A stretch of DNA of 26,181 nucleotides from JALRHH01 sp964590315 (GCA_964590315.1 CAZPVS010000016.1:1-26181); one strand, 5' to 3'; positions 14,374 to 21,768 are shown, numbered from the stretch's first letter. Notes: generated from the letters alone by a model not told the origin. Made by a program: numbers and translations.

Positions 14374-16389
14374 TTAACCGTTCAATAGCTTGAGTAATTC
14401 TGCTTCGTCTATGACTGTTGTACCATAGGTTTGTGCTTTTTTCAGTTTACTAGCGCCAACTTTTTCACCGGCAACCAGATAAGTTGTGTCTTTTGCAACT
14501 GACGTCTGGAATGTACCACCCAGGGAGCGTATCTTCTCTGCGGCCATATCTCGTCCCATACTTTCCAGAGATCCAGTGACAACAAAATTCATACCACTCA
14601 ATGGCCCGCTCGTCACAGTAACGTCCTGTGGCCACACTCCTAAGCCACGAAATTTCGCTAACAATGCCTTGTTTTCGTCCTCGTCAAACCACAAGTATAT
14701 GGCGTCAGCAACTATCTCCCCTACACCGTCAACTGCAAGAAGATCTTCCAGCCGTGCCGTTCCAATGTTATCGAGCTTTTTGAATCGCCTCGCAAGGTCA
14801 GCGGCCGTCTGTGCACCCACGTGTCTAATACCCAAGCCATAAAGAAAGCGTGCAAGTGATGGCGTTCTCTTATCTTGAATCCCCGAAATGAGTTTTTGTG
14901 CAGATATCTCTGCAAATCTGTCCAGCTGCAGCAAATCAGCCGTCGTAAGCGTATATATATCTGCCAAATCCGTCACCAAACCAGCATCAACCAATGCCCC
15001 AACATTTTTTTCACCAAGCGTATCAATATCAAGTGCACCTTTGCTCGCAAAATGTTGCAACGCACGTTTTAAAATAATCGGGCCCGTCATGCCCTTTACC
15101 CGATATACTGCTTCGCCCTCTGGACGAATAAACTCCAGCTCGGGATATTGCCGCGCAAGTTCACGTGGATAGTCAAATGGTTGCGTCTGCTTAGGACGTA
15201 GCTCAGAAATAACAGATTCGACCTGCGGTATGATATCGCCCGCCTTGAATATCACCACCGTATCACCAACCCGAACATCTTTTCGAGCTATCTCGTCAGC
15301 ATTATGGAGACTGGCATGCTGGACAGTTGTGCCAGCCACCTGTACCGGATCAAAAACCGCCACTGGGGTAGCAGCACCGGTGCGCCCAATACTGATAACA
15401 ATGTCTTTAATGACTGTGGTTGCCTGTTCTGCTGCATACTTATAGGCTACGGCGGCACGTGGCTGCTTGCCGACGACCCCTAGTTGGACATAATACTTCC
15501 GGTCATTGACCTTAATAACTAAGCCATCAGTATTAAATGGGAGTTCATGCCGCTTCTGATCCCATGTATCAACAAAGCCCATGACCTCGTTCACACTATT
15601 GAATACACGTGCTTGCATGTTACGTCGAATCCCAATAGCAGTTAATGTCTCATAGGCATACATGTGTGTCGGTAGTTCGGAAGGGTCATCGCGTAATAGA
15701 TCGTACGCAATAAACGTGAGTGGTCGTTCTGCAACCAGCTGGGGATCAAGCTGTCGTATAGTTCCAGCCGCCAGGTTACGCGGGTTGGCGAACGTGGGTT
15801 TGCCACTCTCCTGCTGTTTAGTATTCAGTGCTTCAAAATCTTTCTTGAGCATAACAATCTCACCGCGCACTTCTGTTCTGCCCTCTATGAACTGTTCAAA
15901 TCCTGTCGTTCGACGCAAACGGAGCGGCACGTTCGCAATGGTCCGGACATTATTTGTCACATCTTCTCCGACAAAGCTATCACCTCTCGTAACTGCCCGT
16001 ACTAATAGGCCGTCTTGATATATCAGCGCGCATGCAAGACCATCCATTTTTACATCAGCAAAAAATTCATGTTGCGTGCCAGGCAGCAGCTTGTCCATTC
16101 GCTTGACCCATGCCTCTACCTCGGTTCGATCAAACACATCGTTCAGACTCAGCATTCTTGTGCTGTGCTGAACTTTCTGAAACCCCCCTTTTAATTCATG
16201 GCCGACACGTTGCGTGGGGCTATCAGAAGTAATAAGTGACGGATCGGTGGCCTCAAGTTCTTTTAGCTCGCGCATGAGTCCGTCATAGACCGCATCACTT
16301 ACCGACGGCGCATCCAACACATGATATTCGTAGCTGTATTGGTTGAGGAGACCTTTCAGTTCGGCAGCTCTCTCGGCTGCTCTACTCAT
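14374..16389 (-). CDS. ligA: NAD-dependent DNA ligase
   Basis: Seals nicks in DNA during replication and repair using NAD. The Ia domain has the YSYEYHVLDAPSVSDAVYD motif, the adenylated lysine is K114 in VKMDG, and the OB fold follows (GAATPVAVFDPVQVAGTTV, HNADEI). A helix-hairpin-helix domain and a C-terminal BRCT domain (GMNFVVTGSLESMGRDMAAEKI) complete it. The 671-residue length is normal. The four-cysteine zinc finger expected around residues 408-435 is missing: that stretch (FIRPEGEAVYRVKG) has no Cys, and the whole protein has only one. The ATG overlaps the upstream stop as ATGA, with AAGGAG 7 bases before it. Last gene of the lemA operon. Confidence 0.97.
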   Translation of the reverse strand: MSRAAERAAELKGLLNQYSYEYHVLDAPSVSDAVYDGLMRELKELEATDPSLITSDSPTQRVGHELKGGFQKVQHSTRMLSLNDVFDRTEVEAWVKRMDKLLPGTQHEFFADVKMDGLACALIYQDGLLVRAVTRGDSFVGEDVTNNVRTIANVPLRLRRTTGFEQFIEGRTEVRGEIVMLKKDFEALNTKQQESGKPTFANPRNLAAGTIRQLDPQLVAERPLTFIAYDLLRDDPSELPTHMYAYETLTAIGIRRNMQARVFNSVNEVMGFVDTWDQKRHELPFNTDGLVIKVNDRKYYVQLGVVGKQPRAAVAYKYAAEQATTVIKDIVISIGRTGAATPVAVFDPVQVAGTTVQHASLHNADEIARKDVRVGDTVVIFKAGDIIPQVESVISELRPKQTQPFDYPRELARQYPELEFIRPEGEAVYRVKGMTGPIILKRALQHFASKGALDIDTLGEKNVGALVDAGLVTDLADIYTLTTADLLQLDRFAEISAQKLISGIQDKRTPSLARFLYGLGIRHVGAQTAADLARRFKKLDNIGTARLEDLLAVDGVGEIVADAIYLWFDEDENKALLAKFRGLGVWPQDVTVTSGPLSGMNFVVTGSLESMGRDMAAEKIRSLGGTFQTSVAKDTTYLVAGEKVGASKLKKAQTYGTTVIDEAELLKLLNG

Positions 16390-17348
16390 AGCAACTCCTT
16401 ATAGAGCGTGTACACATAACTATGGGATAGCGGCAGTAATGTCGCCGTCATGAGCAGAAAAACAACTTCTGCAATAGGGGTAAGCAGCATAATAACGGGA
16501 ACCATAATTACCAGACTGAATATAAGGAGCGCAAATGGCAAGAATATGAGTTTTCGCATAACAGTCCACCGACGGTGCTTGACCAGCTGTTTAGCAGCCC
16601 GTAGTGACTGAAGTGGCTCCATATTCGGCAATGTCACGATGTATAGCGCAAATAAGGATGCAGTTATCATATAGAGTGTCCATACCACCAAAATAAAGGT
16701 AAAGGCGAGCCACACGGCGTTTTCAAATACGGTTGCGGTTAGCCCAGCCCGAGTGGCAGCAGAATACAAGAAATTGCCAACCATGAAGGGCAGCAGTTGC
16801 AAACCAATAACAATCAGTACCAGAATAAACGGCACTAACGGGTATGCTGACTTGTAGTACGATTCTTTCACTGTAATGTGTTTTTTGGCATGCGTTTGCC
16901 GCAACGCCCAAATCACCGCCAAACTGACAATGATTGCAATAACCGCTTGGTAGACAGCCGCCGCGGCACCCTGTGTGGCACTCGAACCAAGCAGAATGCC
17001 GAGCACCGCCAAAGAGCTCGCTAATTGCCCAGACACACCCGTAACAAGCTCTTCGATTGCTTGTTTGGCAGTACCAAGATCATTCGTAACAATATACCCC
17101 CGCACTAACACGAGCGTCAGTGCAAGATATATTAGGGCAATGCCACCAAAGAGCTTTTTATGCTGCCAGACGTGCTGCAGACTGTCCTTGAACAACTGCC
17201 AGGCCGGTGGTAATGGTCCTGCGGGGTGCTTGATACGCTTCTGTAGGCGAAACCGACGGTAGGTAGGCTGCGCAAGCTTGCGCGTAGAGGGACGAGCCTT
17301 ACTTGAAGATGTTTTGCGAGGTGATGTTGTATCTTTTTTGTGAGGCAT
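16386..17348 (-). CDS. Polytopic membrane protein of unknown function
   Basis: Not recognised at family level. The 320-residue protein has a strongly basic, Ser/Thr-rich cytoplasmic head of about 60 residues (KKDTTSPRKTSSSKARPSTR), then about six transmembrane helices (for example FGGIALIYLALTLVLV, AIIVSLAVIWAL, FILVLIVIGLQLLPFMV). A conserved-looking juxtamembrane stretch QSLRAAKQLVKHRRW precedes the last pair. The layout recalls the DUF975 or glycerophosphodiesterase-membrane-domain proteins, but this is weak. It starts 12 bases after htpX and overlaps ligA by 4, so it is part of that operon. Confidence 0.72.
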   Translation of the reverse strand: MPHKKDTTSPRKTSSSKARPSTRKLAQPTYRRFRLQKRIKHPAGPLPPAWQLFKDSLQHVWQHKKLFGGIALIYLALTLVLVRGYIVTNDLGTAKQAIEELVTGVSGQLASSLAVLGILLGSSATQGAAAAVYQAVIAIIVSLAVIWALRQTHAKKHITVKESYYKSAYPLVPFILVLIVIGLQLLPFMVGNFLYSAATRAGLTATVFENAVWLAFTFILVVWTLYMITASLFALYIVTLPNMEPLQSLRAAKQLVKHRRWTVMRKLIFLPFALLIFSLVIMVPVIMLLTPIAEVVFLLMTATLLPLSHSYVYTLYKELL

Positions 17349-17360
17349 AGCAAAAATCTC

Positions 17361-18239
17361 TTATGCAGCACCAATCATGGTGCGCAATCGTTTAATGCGC
17401 TCCTCGATGGGAGGGTGTGTACTAAATAAACCTGCAACGGCACCAGACTTTAAAGGATTAGCAAAAAAGAGGTGTGCTGTTGATGAGTTCTGGCGTTGTA
17501 ATGTGCTACCGGTTTGGGATATTTTCTCGAGTGCACTTGCCAGACCTTCCGGGTATCGTGTCGAGAGTGCCCCAGTTGCATCAGCCAAATATTCCCGACG
17601 GCGCGATATAGCAAGCTGTATCATAGAAGCCACTAATGGTGCGAGAATACCTGCGGCAAGCCCGAGTACCAAGAAAAGCGAGTTGTTATTGCCTTCGCTG
17701 TCATTACTGCGGAAAAATGTCATATGAAGCAGCATGTCAGCGATGAACCCGACAATAACTACCAAAGCAAAGGCAATCATCGATACCCGGATATCATAGT
17801 TTTTGATATGGCCGAGTTCGTGTGCCATCACTCCTTCCATCTCAGTGTCATCGAGTAGGTCAAGAATACCCGTGGTCGCACATACAACTGAATGCTTAGG
17901 GTCCCGGCCGGTTGCAAAGGCGTTCGGCGCAGGATCATCCATAATATACACCTTCGGCATGGGCATACCTTCCGTGATCGCAAGGTTTTCGACAATTCGC
18001 CAGAGGCGAGGATTATCCTGTTTCTGGATCTCTTTTGCCCCATTCACCGCAAGCGCCATCTTGGCACCCGCAAAATAGCTAAACAGGACGTATATCAGTG
18101 AGCCAATCAGAATAAACGGCGTCAATAACGGATGGCCCAAATATTCACTCAGTAGCCAGCCCAGACTCGCCACAATAGCTATGAACACTACCATGATATA
18201 GACGGTCTTGCGCTTATTACTGGCAATTTCTTTATACAT
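17361..18239 (-). CDS. htpX: Membrane zinc metalloprotease HtpX (M48)
   Basis: Degrades misfolded membrane proteins; the active site faces the cytoplasm. Two N-terminal transmembrane helices (about residues 13-32 and 38-56) are followed by the zinc motif HELGH at 140-144, two further helices (FALVVIVGFIADMLL and LVLGLAAGILAPLVA), and the third ligand region SRRREYLADATGA. The end FSTHPPIEERIKRL is typical. The 292 residues match the family. It follows lemA by 38 bases, a pairing seen in many bacteria, suggesting LemA and HtpX act together in membrane quality control. Confidence 0.96.
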   Translation of the reverse strand: MYKEIASNKRKTVYIMVVFIAIVASLGWLLSEYLGHPLLTPFILIGSLIYVLFSYFAGAKMALAVNGAKEIQKQDNPRLWRIVENLAITEGMPMPKVYIMDDPAPNAFATGRDPKHSVVCATTGILDLLDDTEMEGVMAHELGHIKNYDIRVSMIAFALVVIVGFIADMLLHMTFFRSNDSEGNNNSLFLVLGLAAGILAPLVASMIQLAISRRREYLADATGALSTRYPEGLASALEKISQTGSTLQRQNSSTAHLFFANPLKSGAVAGLFSTHPPIEERIKRLRTMIGAA

Positions 18240-18277
18240 TTTCGGTCTACTCTTTACGTGTTGTTAGGGTGTCAGTC

Positions 18278-18832
18278 TTAGAATTTAACGTCTACTGGCT
18301 TTTCAACCGCTGCCATATCTTCAACTTCAAAGAATTCGCGCTCTTTAAAGCCAAGCATGCCTGCAAACAAGTTGGTAGGGAATGTCTTAACCTTGATATT
18401 CAGGTCACGGGCAGAACCGTTGTAGAACCGTCGGGCAGCCTGAATTTTATCTTCTGTATCAACCAGCTCTGCCTGGAGTTGTTGGAAGTTTTCAGTGGCA
18501 CGAAGCTGTGGATAGTTCTCAGACACCGCAAACAAACTCTTCAAGGCTTGTTCGAATTGGTTCTCTGCCTTAGCAGTTTGTTCTACGCCTTGCGCGTTGA
18601 GCGCATTCGCACGAGCTGCGGTAACGTTTTCAAATACTTCTTTCTCGTGTCCCGCATATCCTTTAACACTCTCGACAAGGTTCGGGATAAGATCGAGACG
18701 ACGCTTCAACTGAACGGTGATATCACTCCATGCTTCATCAACACGGACATTTGCTCGGACCAGACCATTGTACATAGCAATACCAGCGATAAGCAGGACA
18801 CCCAGTACAACTAATACGATTACTGTAACCAT
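18278..18832 (-). CDS. lemA: LemA family protein
   Basis: A membrane-anchored coiled-coil protein; role unclear in general but regularly next to htpX. One N-terminal helix (VIVLVVLGVLLIAGIAMYNGLV) is followed by the LemA core: VRVDEAWSDITVQLKRRLDLIPNLVESVKGY, NFQQLQAELVDTEDKIQAARRFYN and FPTNLFAGMLGFKEREFFEVE. The ATG at 18832 is preferred because GAAGGGG lies about 11 bases before it; a GTG at 18844 would overlap that site. First gene of lemA-htpX-membrane protein-ligA. Confidence 0.95.
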   Translation of the reverse strand: MVTVIVLVVLGVLLIAGIAMYNGLVRANVRVDEAWSDITVQLKRRLDLIPNLVESVKGYAGHEKEVFENVTAARANALNAQGVEQTAKAENQFEQALKSLFAVSENYPQLRATENFQQLQAELVDTEDKIQAARRFYNGSARDLNIKVKTFPTNLFAGMLGFKEREFFEVEDMAAVEKPVDVKF

Positions 18833-18865
18833 TTCTGTATACACCCCTTCGTTATATGTACGTAT

Positions 18866-18874
18866 AGTATAGCA
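18866..18874 (-). promoter_or_regulatory. lemA extended -10 promoter
   Basis: Minus strand TGCTATACT, about 33 bases before the lemA ATG, just downstream of the duplicated tRNA-Leu terminator. Confidence 0.55.
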
Positions 18875-18900
18875 TTTTTACTTCTGTGAGATATATATTT

Positions 18901-18995
18901 TCCCACGGAACTGAAGACTTTCAGTTCCTTCTTCGCACCAACTAAAAAACTCCCCAGAAGGGAGTTCCTTAGTTGGTGGGCGAGGAGGGACTCGA
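18901..18995 (-). repeat. 95-bp direct repeat, copy 1 (tRNA-Leu 3' end plus terminator)
   Basis: Identical over all 95 bases to 19082-19176. It carries the last 22 bases of tRNA-Leu (18974-18995, T-loop to CCA), a nested terminator hairpin (18936-18978) and a second 9-bp hairpin GGAACTGAA/TTCAGTTCC (18907-18928). This copy has no tRNA body upstream, so the tRNA piece is a fragment. Confidence 0.9.
18974..18995 (-). pseudogene. tRNA-Leu 3' fragment
   Basis: Minus strand TCGAGTCCC followed by TCCTCGCCCACCA, equal to the 3' end of the intact tRNA-Leu 181 bases away. The sequence before it (AAAGG) does not restore a T stem and no cloverleaf can be drawn, so it cannot be a working tRNA. Confidence 0.85.
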
Positions 18996-19085
18996 CCTTT
19001 ACGGCAAAACAAATCCGGTTTTGCCCAGTAAACCCTTCGGGCTTACGGGCGGCCAACTGCCACTGGCAGTTGTCGTTCGAGTCCC
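18987..19085. other. Three-armed cloverleaf-like palindrome between the direct repeats
   Basis: GGGACTCGA (18987-18995) and TCGAGTCCC (19077-19085) form an outer 9-bp stem. Inside are three hairpins in a row: GGCAAAAC/GTTTTGCC (19003-19025), GTAAACCC/GGGCTTAC with one mismatch (19028-19046) and CAACTGCC/GGCAGTTG (19054-19072). Folded together they make a four-way junction of about 99 bases on either strand. No open reading frame of note. Confidence 0.75.
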
Positions 19086-19176
19086 ACGGAACTGAAGACT
19101 TTCAGTTCCTTCTTCGCACCAACTAAAAAACTCCCCAGAAGGGAGTTCCTTAGTTGGTGGGCGAGGAGGGACTCGA
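19082..19176 (-). repeat. 95-bp direct repeat, copy 2 (with intact tRNA-Leu)
   Basis: Identical to 18901-18995, 181 bases downstream of it. Here the tRNA end joins the complete tRNA-Leu gene, so this is the parental copy by simplest reading. Confidence 0.9.
19117..19159 (-). terminator. Intrinsic terminator after tRNA-Leu
   Basis: Minus strand AACTCCC, loop, GGGGAGTT followed by six T, enclosed by an outer CACCAACT/AGTTGGTG pairing that includes the tRNA CCA end. An identical copy lies at 18936-18978. Confidence 0.85.
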
Positions 19177-19242
19177 ACCCTCAAGCCGTGTAAGGGCAGC
19201 GGATTTTAAGTCCACCGCGTATACCAATTCCGCCACTCGCCC
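19155..19242 (-). tRNA. tRNA-Leu (anticodon TAA)
   Basis: 88 bases with encoded CCA. The acceptor is GGGCGAG/CTCGCCC, the anticodon loop CTTAAAA (TAA), the long class II variable arm is between the anticodon and T stems, and the T arm GAGGGTTCGAGTCCCTC is canonical. It reads UUA and UUG. Its last 22 bases are duplicated downstream with the terminator. Confidence 0.96.
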
Positions 19243-19247
19243 ACTAT

Positions 19248-19321
19248 TGGAGGCACCTACGGGTAACGCTCCCGTCTACACGGTTTTGCAGACCGTTGCC
19301 TAACTTCTCGGCCAAGGCGCC
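19248..19321 (-). tRNA. tRNA-Cys (anticodon GCA) with unusual elbow
   Basis: 74 bases with encoded CCA. The acceptor GGCGCCT/AGGTGCC has a G4-T69 wobble, and discriminator T73 is the cysteine identity base. The anticodon arm is ACGGT-CTGCAAA-ACCGT. The T stem ACGGG/CCCGT is perfect, but its loop is AGCGTTA instead of TTCRANY. The D loop is GAGAAGTTA with A where G18 is expected. It lies 5 bases before tRNA-Leu, probably in one transcript. The stems are intact, so it is likely functional, but the loop changes are real departures. Confidence 0.85.
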
Positions 19322-19351
19322 ATGTGGCGTATCGTACCAGATGATTATAGC

Positions 19352-19801
19352 CTACTTTTCGTGATGAAAGAATATGTGTCTTACGGGATTGAATCTATCA
19401 AGTACACGTGTGGCTTGCTTGACCTCATGGTCTTCTATCACAGGCTCCAGCTCCACATTGATACCTTCTTCAAGCACAAAACTCGCAATTTCACCTGTTC
19501 GTTGATCAGAAATTCGAGGATCTTTCTCGGCATGACACATGAGCCGCACGAGTTTACCCATCCCCAAGAACCCTAACTCCGGATCGCGGCGCTGCTTGCC
19601 TAGTTTATACGTCTCCAGTGCAAGTTCTACTTCATGATCAAATCGACTTTCAATTAATTCAGCGGCGAATTCTTGTTGCGTGGCAGCAGGAAAGAATAAA
19701 TCCTTGGTGTTACGCAGCGTAGACTCAGTATATTTCATCGCAAAAAGACCGAGCCGAAACGGTGCTGTCGCTGCCCGTGCTGGGGTTTTTAATATTTCCA
19801 T
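19352..19801 (-). CDS. Hypothetical soluble protein
   Basis: Not recognised. 149 residues from the ATG at 19801, chosen because AGGAG sits 7-8 bases before it. No transmembrane helix or signal is seen. The sequence is mostly charged and probably helical: TQQEFAAELIESRFDHEVELALETYKLGKQRR, then VRLMCHAEKDPRISDQ, ending in FNPVRHIFFHHEK with His residues. It stands alone beside the tRNA-Cys gene, ending in TAG. The His and Glu content could bind metal, but no motif is convincing. Confidence 0.65.
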   Translation of the reverse strand: MEILKTPARAATAPFRLGLFAMKYTESTLRNTKDLFFPAATQQEFAAELIESRFDHEVELALETYKLGKQRRDPELGFLGMGKLVRLMCHAEKDPRISDQRTGEIASFVLEEGINVELEPVIEDHEVKQATRVLDRFNPVRHIFFHHEK

Positions 19802-19918
19802 AGACCTGCTCCTTTCCATCATTAAAATTCAAGCACAAGCAAATAGTATATCCTAAAAAATGGTTGTACGTAAGCCATCATACTCATACAAGGGGCGAGT
19901 TGTTACGAGTGCTTTGGG

Positions 19919-19975
19919 CTAGTCTTCGTCTCGATAATCCAAGATGTCACCGGGCTGACAATCGAGTGCTTTGCG
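19919..19975 (-). pseudogene. 3' remnant of a second YozG-type HTH regulator gene
   Basis: Bases 19939-19974 match 20409-20444 of the intact HTH gene at 35 of 36 positions. In frame it reads RKALDCQPGDILDYRDED then TAG. The helix-turn-helix part is absent; a TAG stands 10 codons upstream. The next 17 bases (19977-19993) equal one arm of the terminator at 23355-23371, so the piece is a rearrangement scar. The rest of 19802-20096 shows no gene. Confidence 0.75.
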
Positions 19976-20096
19976 ATGGGGTCTTAGCTTGGTACCGGAT
20001 AGCTAGTATATTTTTAATCTATAACAGTGATGAAATAGATTAGTATCAACTAAAGACTATGGTTGAAGTATTCAATCTTTCAGCAGAAGTTAACAA

Positions 20097-20378
20097 TTAA
20101 CTTCCAGCTATTGGCGAACTAAATATGCCTACTGCAAGTTCTGCCCAAGTAATGACTGTTAGTCCAGTAATAATTATTCCAAATACAATCTGCTTCAACG
20201 TACCATTCCTGTTCGCGATTAAGCTGACGGCAAAACCAAGTACTGCAAGTGAAACTGCCGCCATAATAAAATCGAGTAAGCCCCAATCGATCGTGTTTGA
20301 AATCATCATTCCAATTAGCGGTACAAACAGAACTAATTCTGCGCCGGTTATAAAACGTTTTATTCTTTTATAGTCCAT
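20097..20378 (-). CDS. Small membrane protein, third gene of a DUF2975/HTH cassette
   Basis: Not recognised. 93 residues from ATG 20378, with AGGAAAGAG before it; a longer frame to 20489 would overlap the HTH gene and is not used. Three transmembrane segments: about residues 12-26 (GAELVLFVPLIGMMI), 33-53 (LDFIMAAVSLAVLGFAVSLIA) and 61-82 (QIVFGIIITGLTVITWAELAVG). The start overlaps the HTH gene end by 11 bases, so translation is probably coupled. Confidence 0.75.
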   Translation of the reverse strand: MDYKRIKRFITGAELVLFVPLIGMMISNTIDWGLLDFIMAAVSLAVLGFAVSLIANRNGTLKQIVFGIIITGLTVITWAELAVGIFSSPIAGS

Positions 20379-20598
20379 GGCTATCTCTTTCCTGATTATT
20401 TCTATATTCCAAGATATCACCGGGCTGACAATCGAGTGCTTTGCATATGGTCTCAAGCGTAGAAAAACGAACGGCCTTGGCCTTTCCATTCTTAAGAATT
20501 GAGAGGTTGGCCATCGTGATACCCACCCGTTCCGTCAATTCAGTTACGGTCATTTTGCGTTTGGCAAGCATCACATCGATATTAATTACAATTGCCAA
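20368..20598 (-). CDS. XRE-family HTH transcriptional regulator (YozG-like)
   Basis: A 76-residue Cro/CI-type DNA-binding protein, almost all helix-turn-helix: LAKRKMTVTELTERVGITMANLSILKNGKAKAVRFSTLETICKALDCQPGDILEY. This compact class regularly accompanies DUF2975 membrane proteins, as here. It begins with TTG: AGGAG lies 7 bases before this TTG and overlaps the DUF2975 stop (TAGGAG), while the next ATG lies inside the first helix. It probably represses its own operon at the direct repeats upstream of the DUF2975 gene. A broken paralogue lies at 19919-19975. Confidence 0.92.
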   Translation of the reverse strand: MAIVINIDVMLAKRKMTVTELTERVGITMANLSILKNGKAKAVRFSTLETICKALDCQPGDILEYRNNQERDSHGL

Positions 20599-20608
20599 GA
20601 TAATACTC

Positions 20609-21094
20609 CTAGACCGTTAGGTCGTTCTCTGACTTAATATCCACTGCGTTTTGAATAAGCTTCTGCAAAACGGCTGCAAACGTCGCAATCACAAATGCCG
20701 CGCCGATAATCACAAATCCCATGAACACTAAGCCCGGCGCGTCATCTTGGTCTGCAACATAAAATATGTACGGCATTCCGATAGCAAAGAAGCCGCATAT
20801 TGCGAGCGCAGCAAATTTTATGTTCCGCAGCGCCCGTATTGAAGGCGTAGAAAAAGCAGTATTCTTGTCAATATACCCGAGAAGTCGCCAGGCCTGGTAC
20901 AGGGCCCATAAGAAAGGTACTACGGGCGCATAGAGTCCGATCAAGATAGGGGCATAGTCAAAATCACCTTTTGTCTCTGCAGCAATGGCTAGCGGCAAAG
21001 CAATTACACACACAGCCAGGGCTGACACTGCCATAACAAGCAGTACCAAGCGCAAGATTAGTGTTGATCCGTGAGTTATACGCCTATCTCCCAT
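20609..21094 (-). CDS. DUF2975 membrane protein
   Basis: 161 residues with four transmembrane helices: about 12-33 (ILRLVLLVMAVSALAVCVIALPL), 47-66 (PILIGLYAPVVPFLWALYQAW), 93-111 (FAALAICGFFAIGMPYIFY) and 121-145. The family phrase YIDKNTAFSTPSIRALRNIKFAA is diagnostic of DUF2975. The function of DUF2975 is not known; it is nearly always next to a small HTH regulator and may modulate it. The ATG at 21094 lacks a ribosome site and a TATATA lies 7 bases upstream, so the message may be leaderless. Confidence 0.88.
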   Translation of the reverse strand: MGDRRITHGSTLILRLVLLVMAVSALAVCVIALPLAIAAETKGDFDYAPILIGLYAPVVPFLWALYQAWRLLGYIDKNTAFSTPSIRALRNIKFAALAICGFFAIGMPYIFYVADQDDAPGLVFMGFVIIGAAFVIATFAAVLQKLIQNAVDIKSENDLTV

Positions 21095-21122
21095 AATTAT
21101 CTATATACTAGCGTATGCAATA

Positions 21123-21154
21123 ATTTGTTGTTTATCAATATATATTTGTTGTTT
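21123..21154 (-). promoter_or_regulatory. Phased direct repeats, operator candidate of the DUF2975/HTH operon
   Basis: ATTTGTTGTTT occurs at 21123-21133 and again at 21144-21154, exactly 21 bp apart (two helical turns), so both would face the same side of the DNA. The first overlaps the -35 position for the TATATA at 21102-21107. This fits binding by the small HTH protein. Confidence 0.55.
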
Positions 21155-21183
21155 GCTAATAAATATTGAGGGAGTGCATACGG

Positions 21184-21768
21184 CTACAGCTGCGCAACAG
21201 ACACCACAATAAAGATGCCGATTGCATTTAACACAAACGCCAGAGCAAAGAATTGCCACTTCTTAATAGCTGACAGTCCCAGCATACTCACCCCAACTTC
21301 GTCAGGGAGCGGCGAAGCGATGACAAAGGCCCCGACTAATGGCAGTAGCCAGGCAAAGTACGGACTCTTAAACAGTAGCTTTATTTTTGGTGTGTGCAGT
21401 CTGCGGACAACTGGTAGCAACTCTTCAAACACCCTGTCTTTCATAAACCGAAAAATAAGGTAATCACCTATCATAGCCCCAAGCCCAGCCAATATCGCAA
21501 CTTCGATAGGATGAAGCGTCTCAGCCAGGTGAAACAGAACGACAGCAGCCGGCGCAACGGTAAAGGTCGATACAAAGAATATTCCCGTGATAAACGCGCC
21601 TACATACCCCAGCGTGCCAATCTCTGTAATTACTCGGTCAACAAACGGCGTACCCGCAAGATAGAAAAACACTACCAGACTAGCTATCAGCATAAAAGTA
21701 TTCTTGTACTTCCAGCCCTGCCATCTTTTGAGCAATAATTGACTCGTTATCCGTTTTTGTTTCTTCAT
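21184..21768 (-). CDS. Multi-pass membrane protein, VTT/DedA-like
   Basis: 194 residues with a basic N-terminus and about five hydrophobic segments: about 24-41, 51-73 (GTLGYVGAFITGIFFVSTFTVAP), 86-107 (PIEVAILAGLGAMIGDYLIFRF), 138-155 (FAWLLPLVGAFVIASPLP) and 170-193. The GAMIGDYLIFRFMKDR and PLPDEVGVSMLG phrases resemble VTT/DedA-type proteins, which handle lipids or protons at the membrane, but the classic DedA F-x-G-R motif is not evident. AGGG lies upstream of the ATG. It stands alone. Confidence 0.7.
   Translation of the reverse strand: MKKQKRITSQLLLKRWQGWKYKNTFMLIASLVVFFYLAGTPFVDRVITEIGTLGYVGAFITGIFFVSTFTVAPAAVVLFHLAETLHPIEVAILAGLGAMIGDYLIFRFMKDRVFEELLPVVRRLHTPKIKLLFKSPYFAWLLPLVGAFVIASPLPDEVGVSMLGLSAIKKWQFFALAFVLNAIGIFIVVSVAQL

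Noticed and set aside
18269..18814. Plus-strand reading frame of 181 codons
   Set aside because: Exact shadow of lemA, whose identity is certain.
18987..19085. Integron attC site
   Set aside because: The folded form has several arms, but the conserved R and L box sequences (GTTRRRY/RYYYAAC) are not present and no integrase is nearby.
20379..20489. Longer start for the 93-residue membrane protein
   Set aside because: It would overlap the HTH gene by 122 bases in another frame, while a good ribosome site precedes the ATG at 20378.
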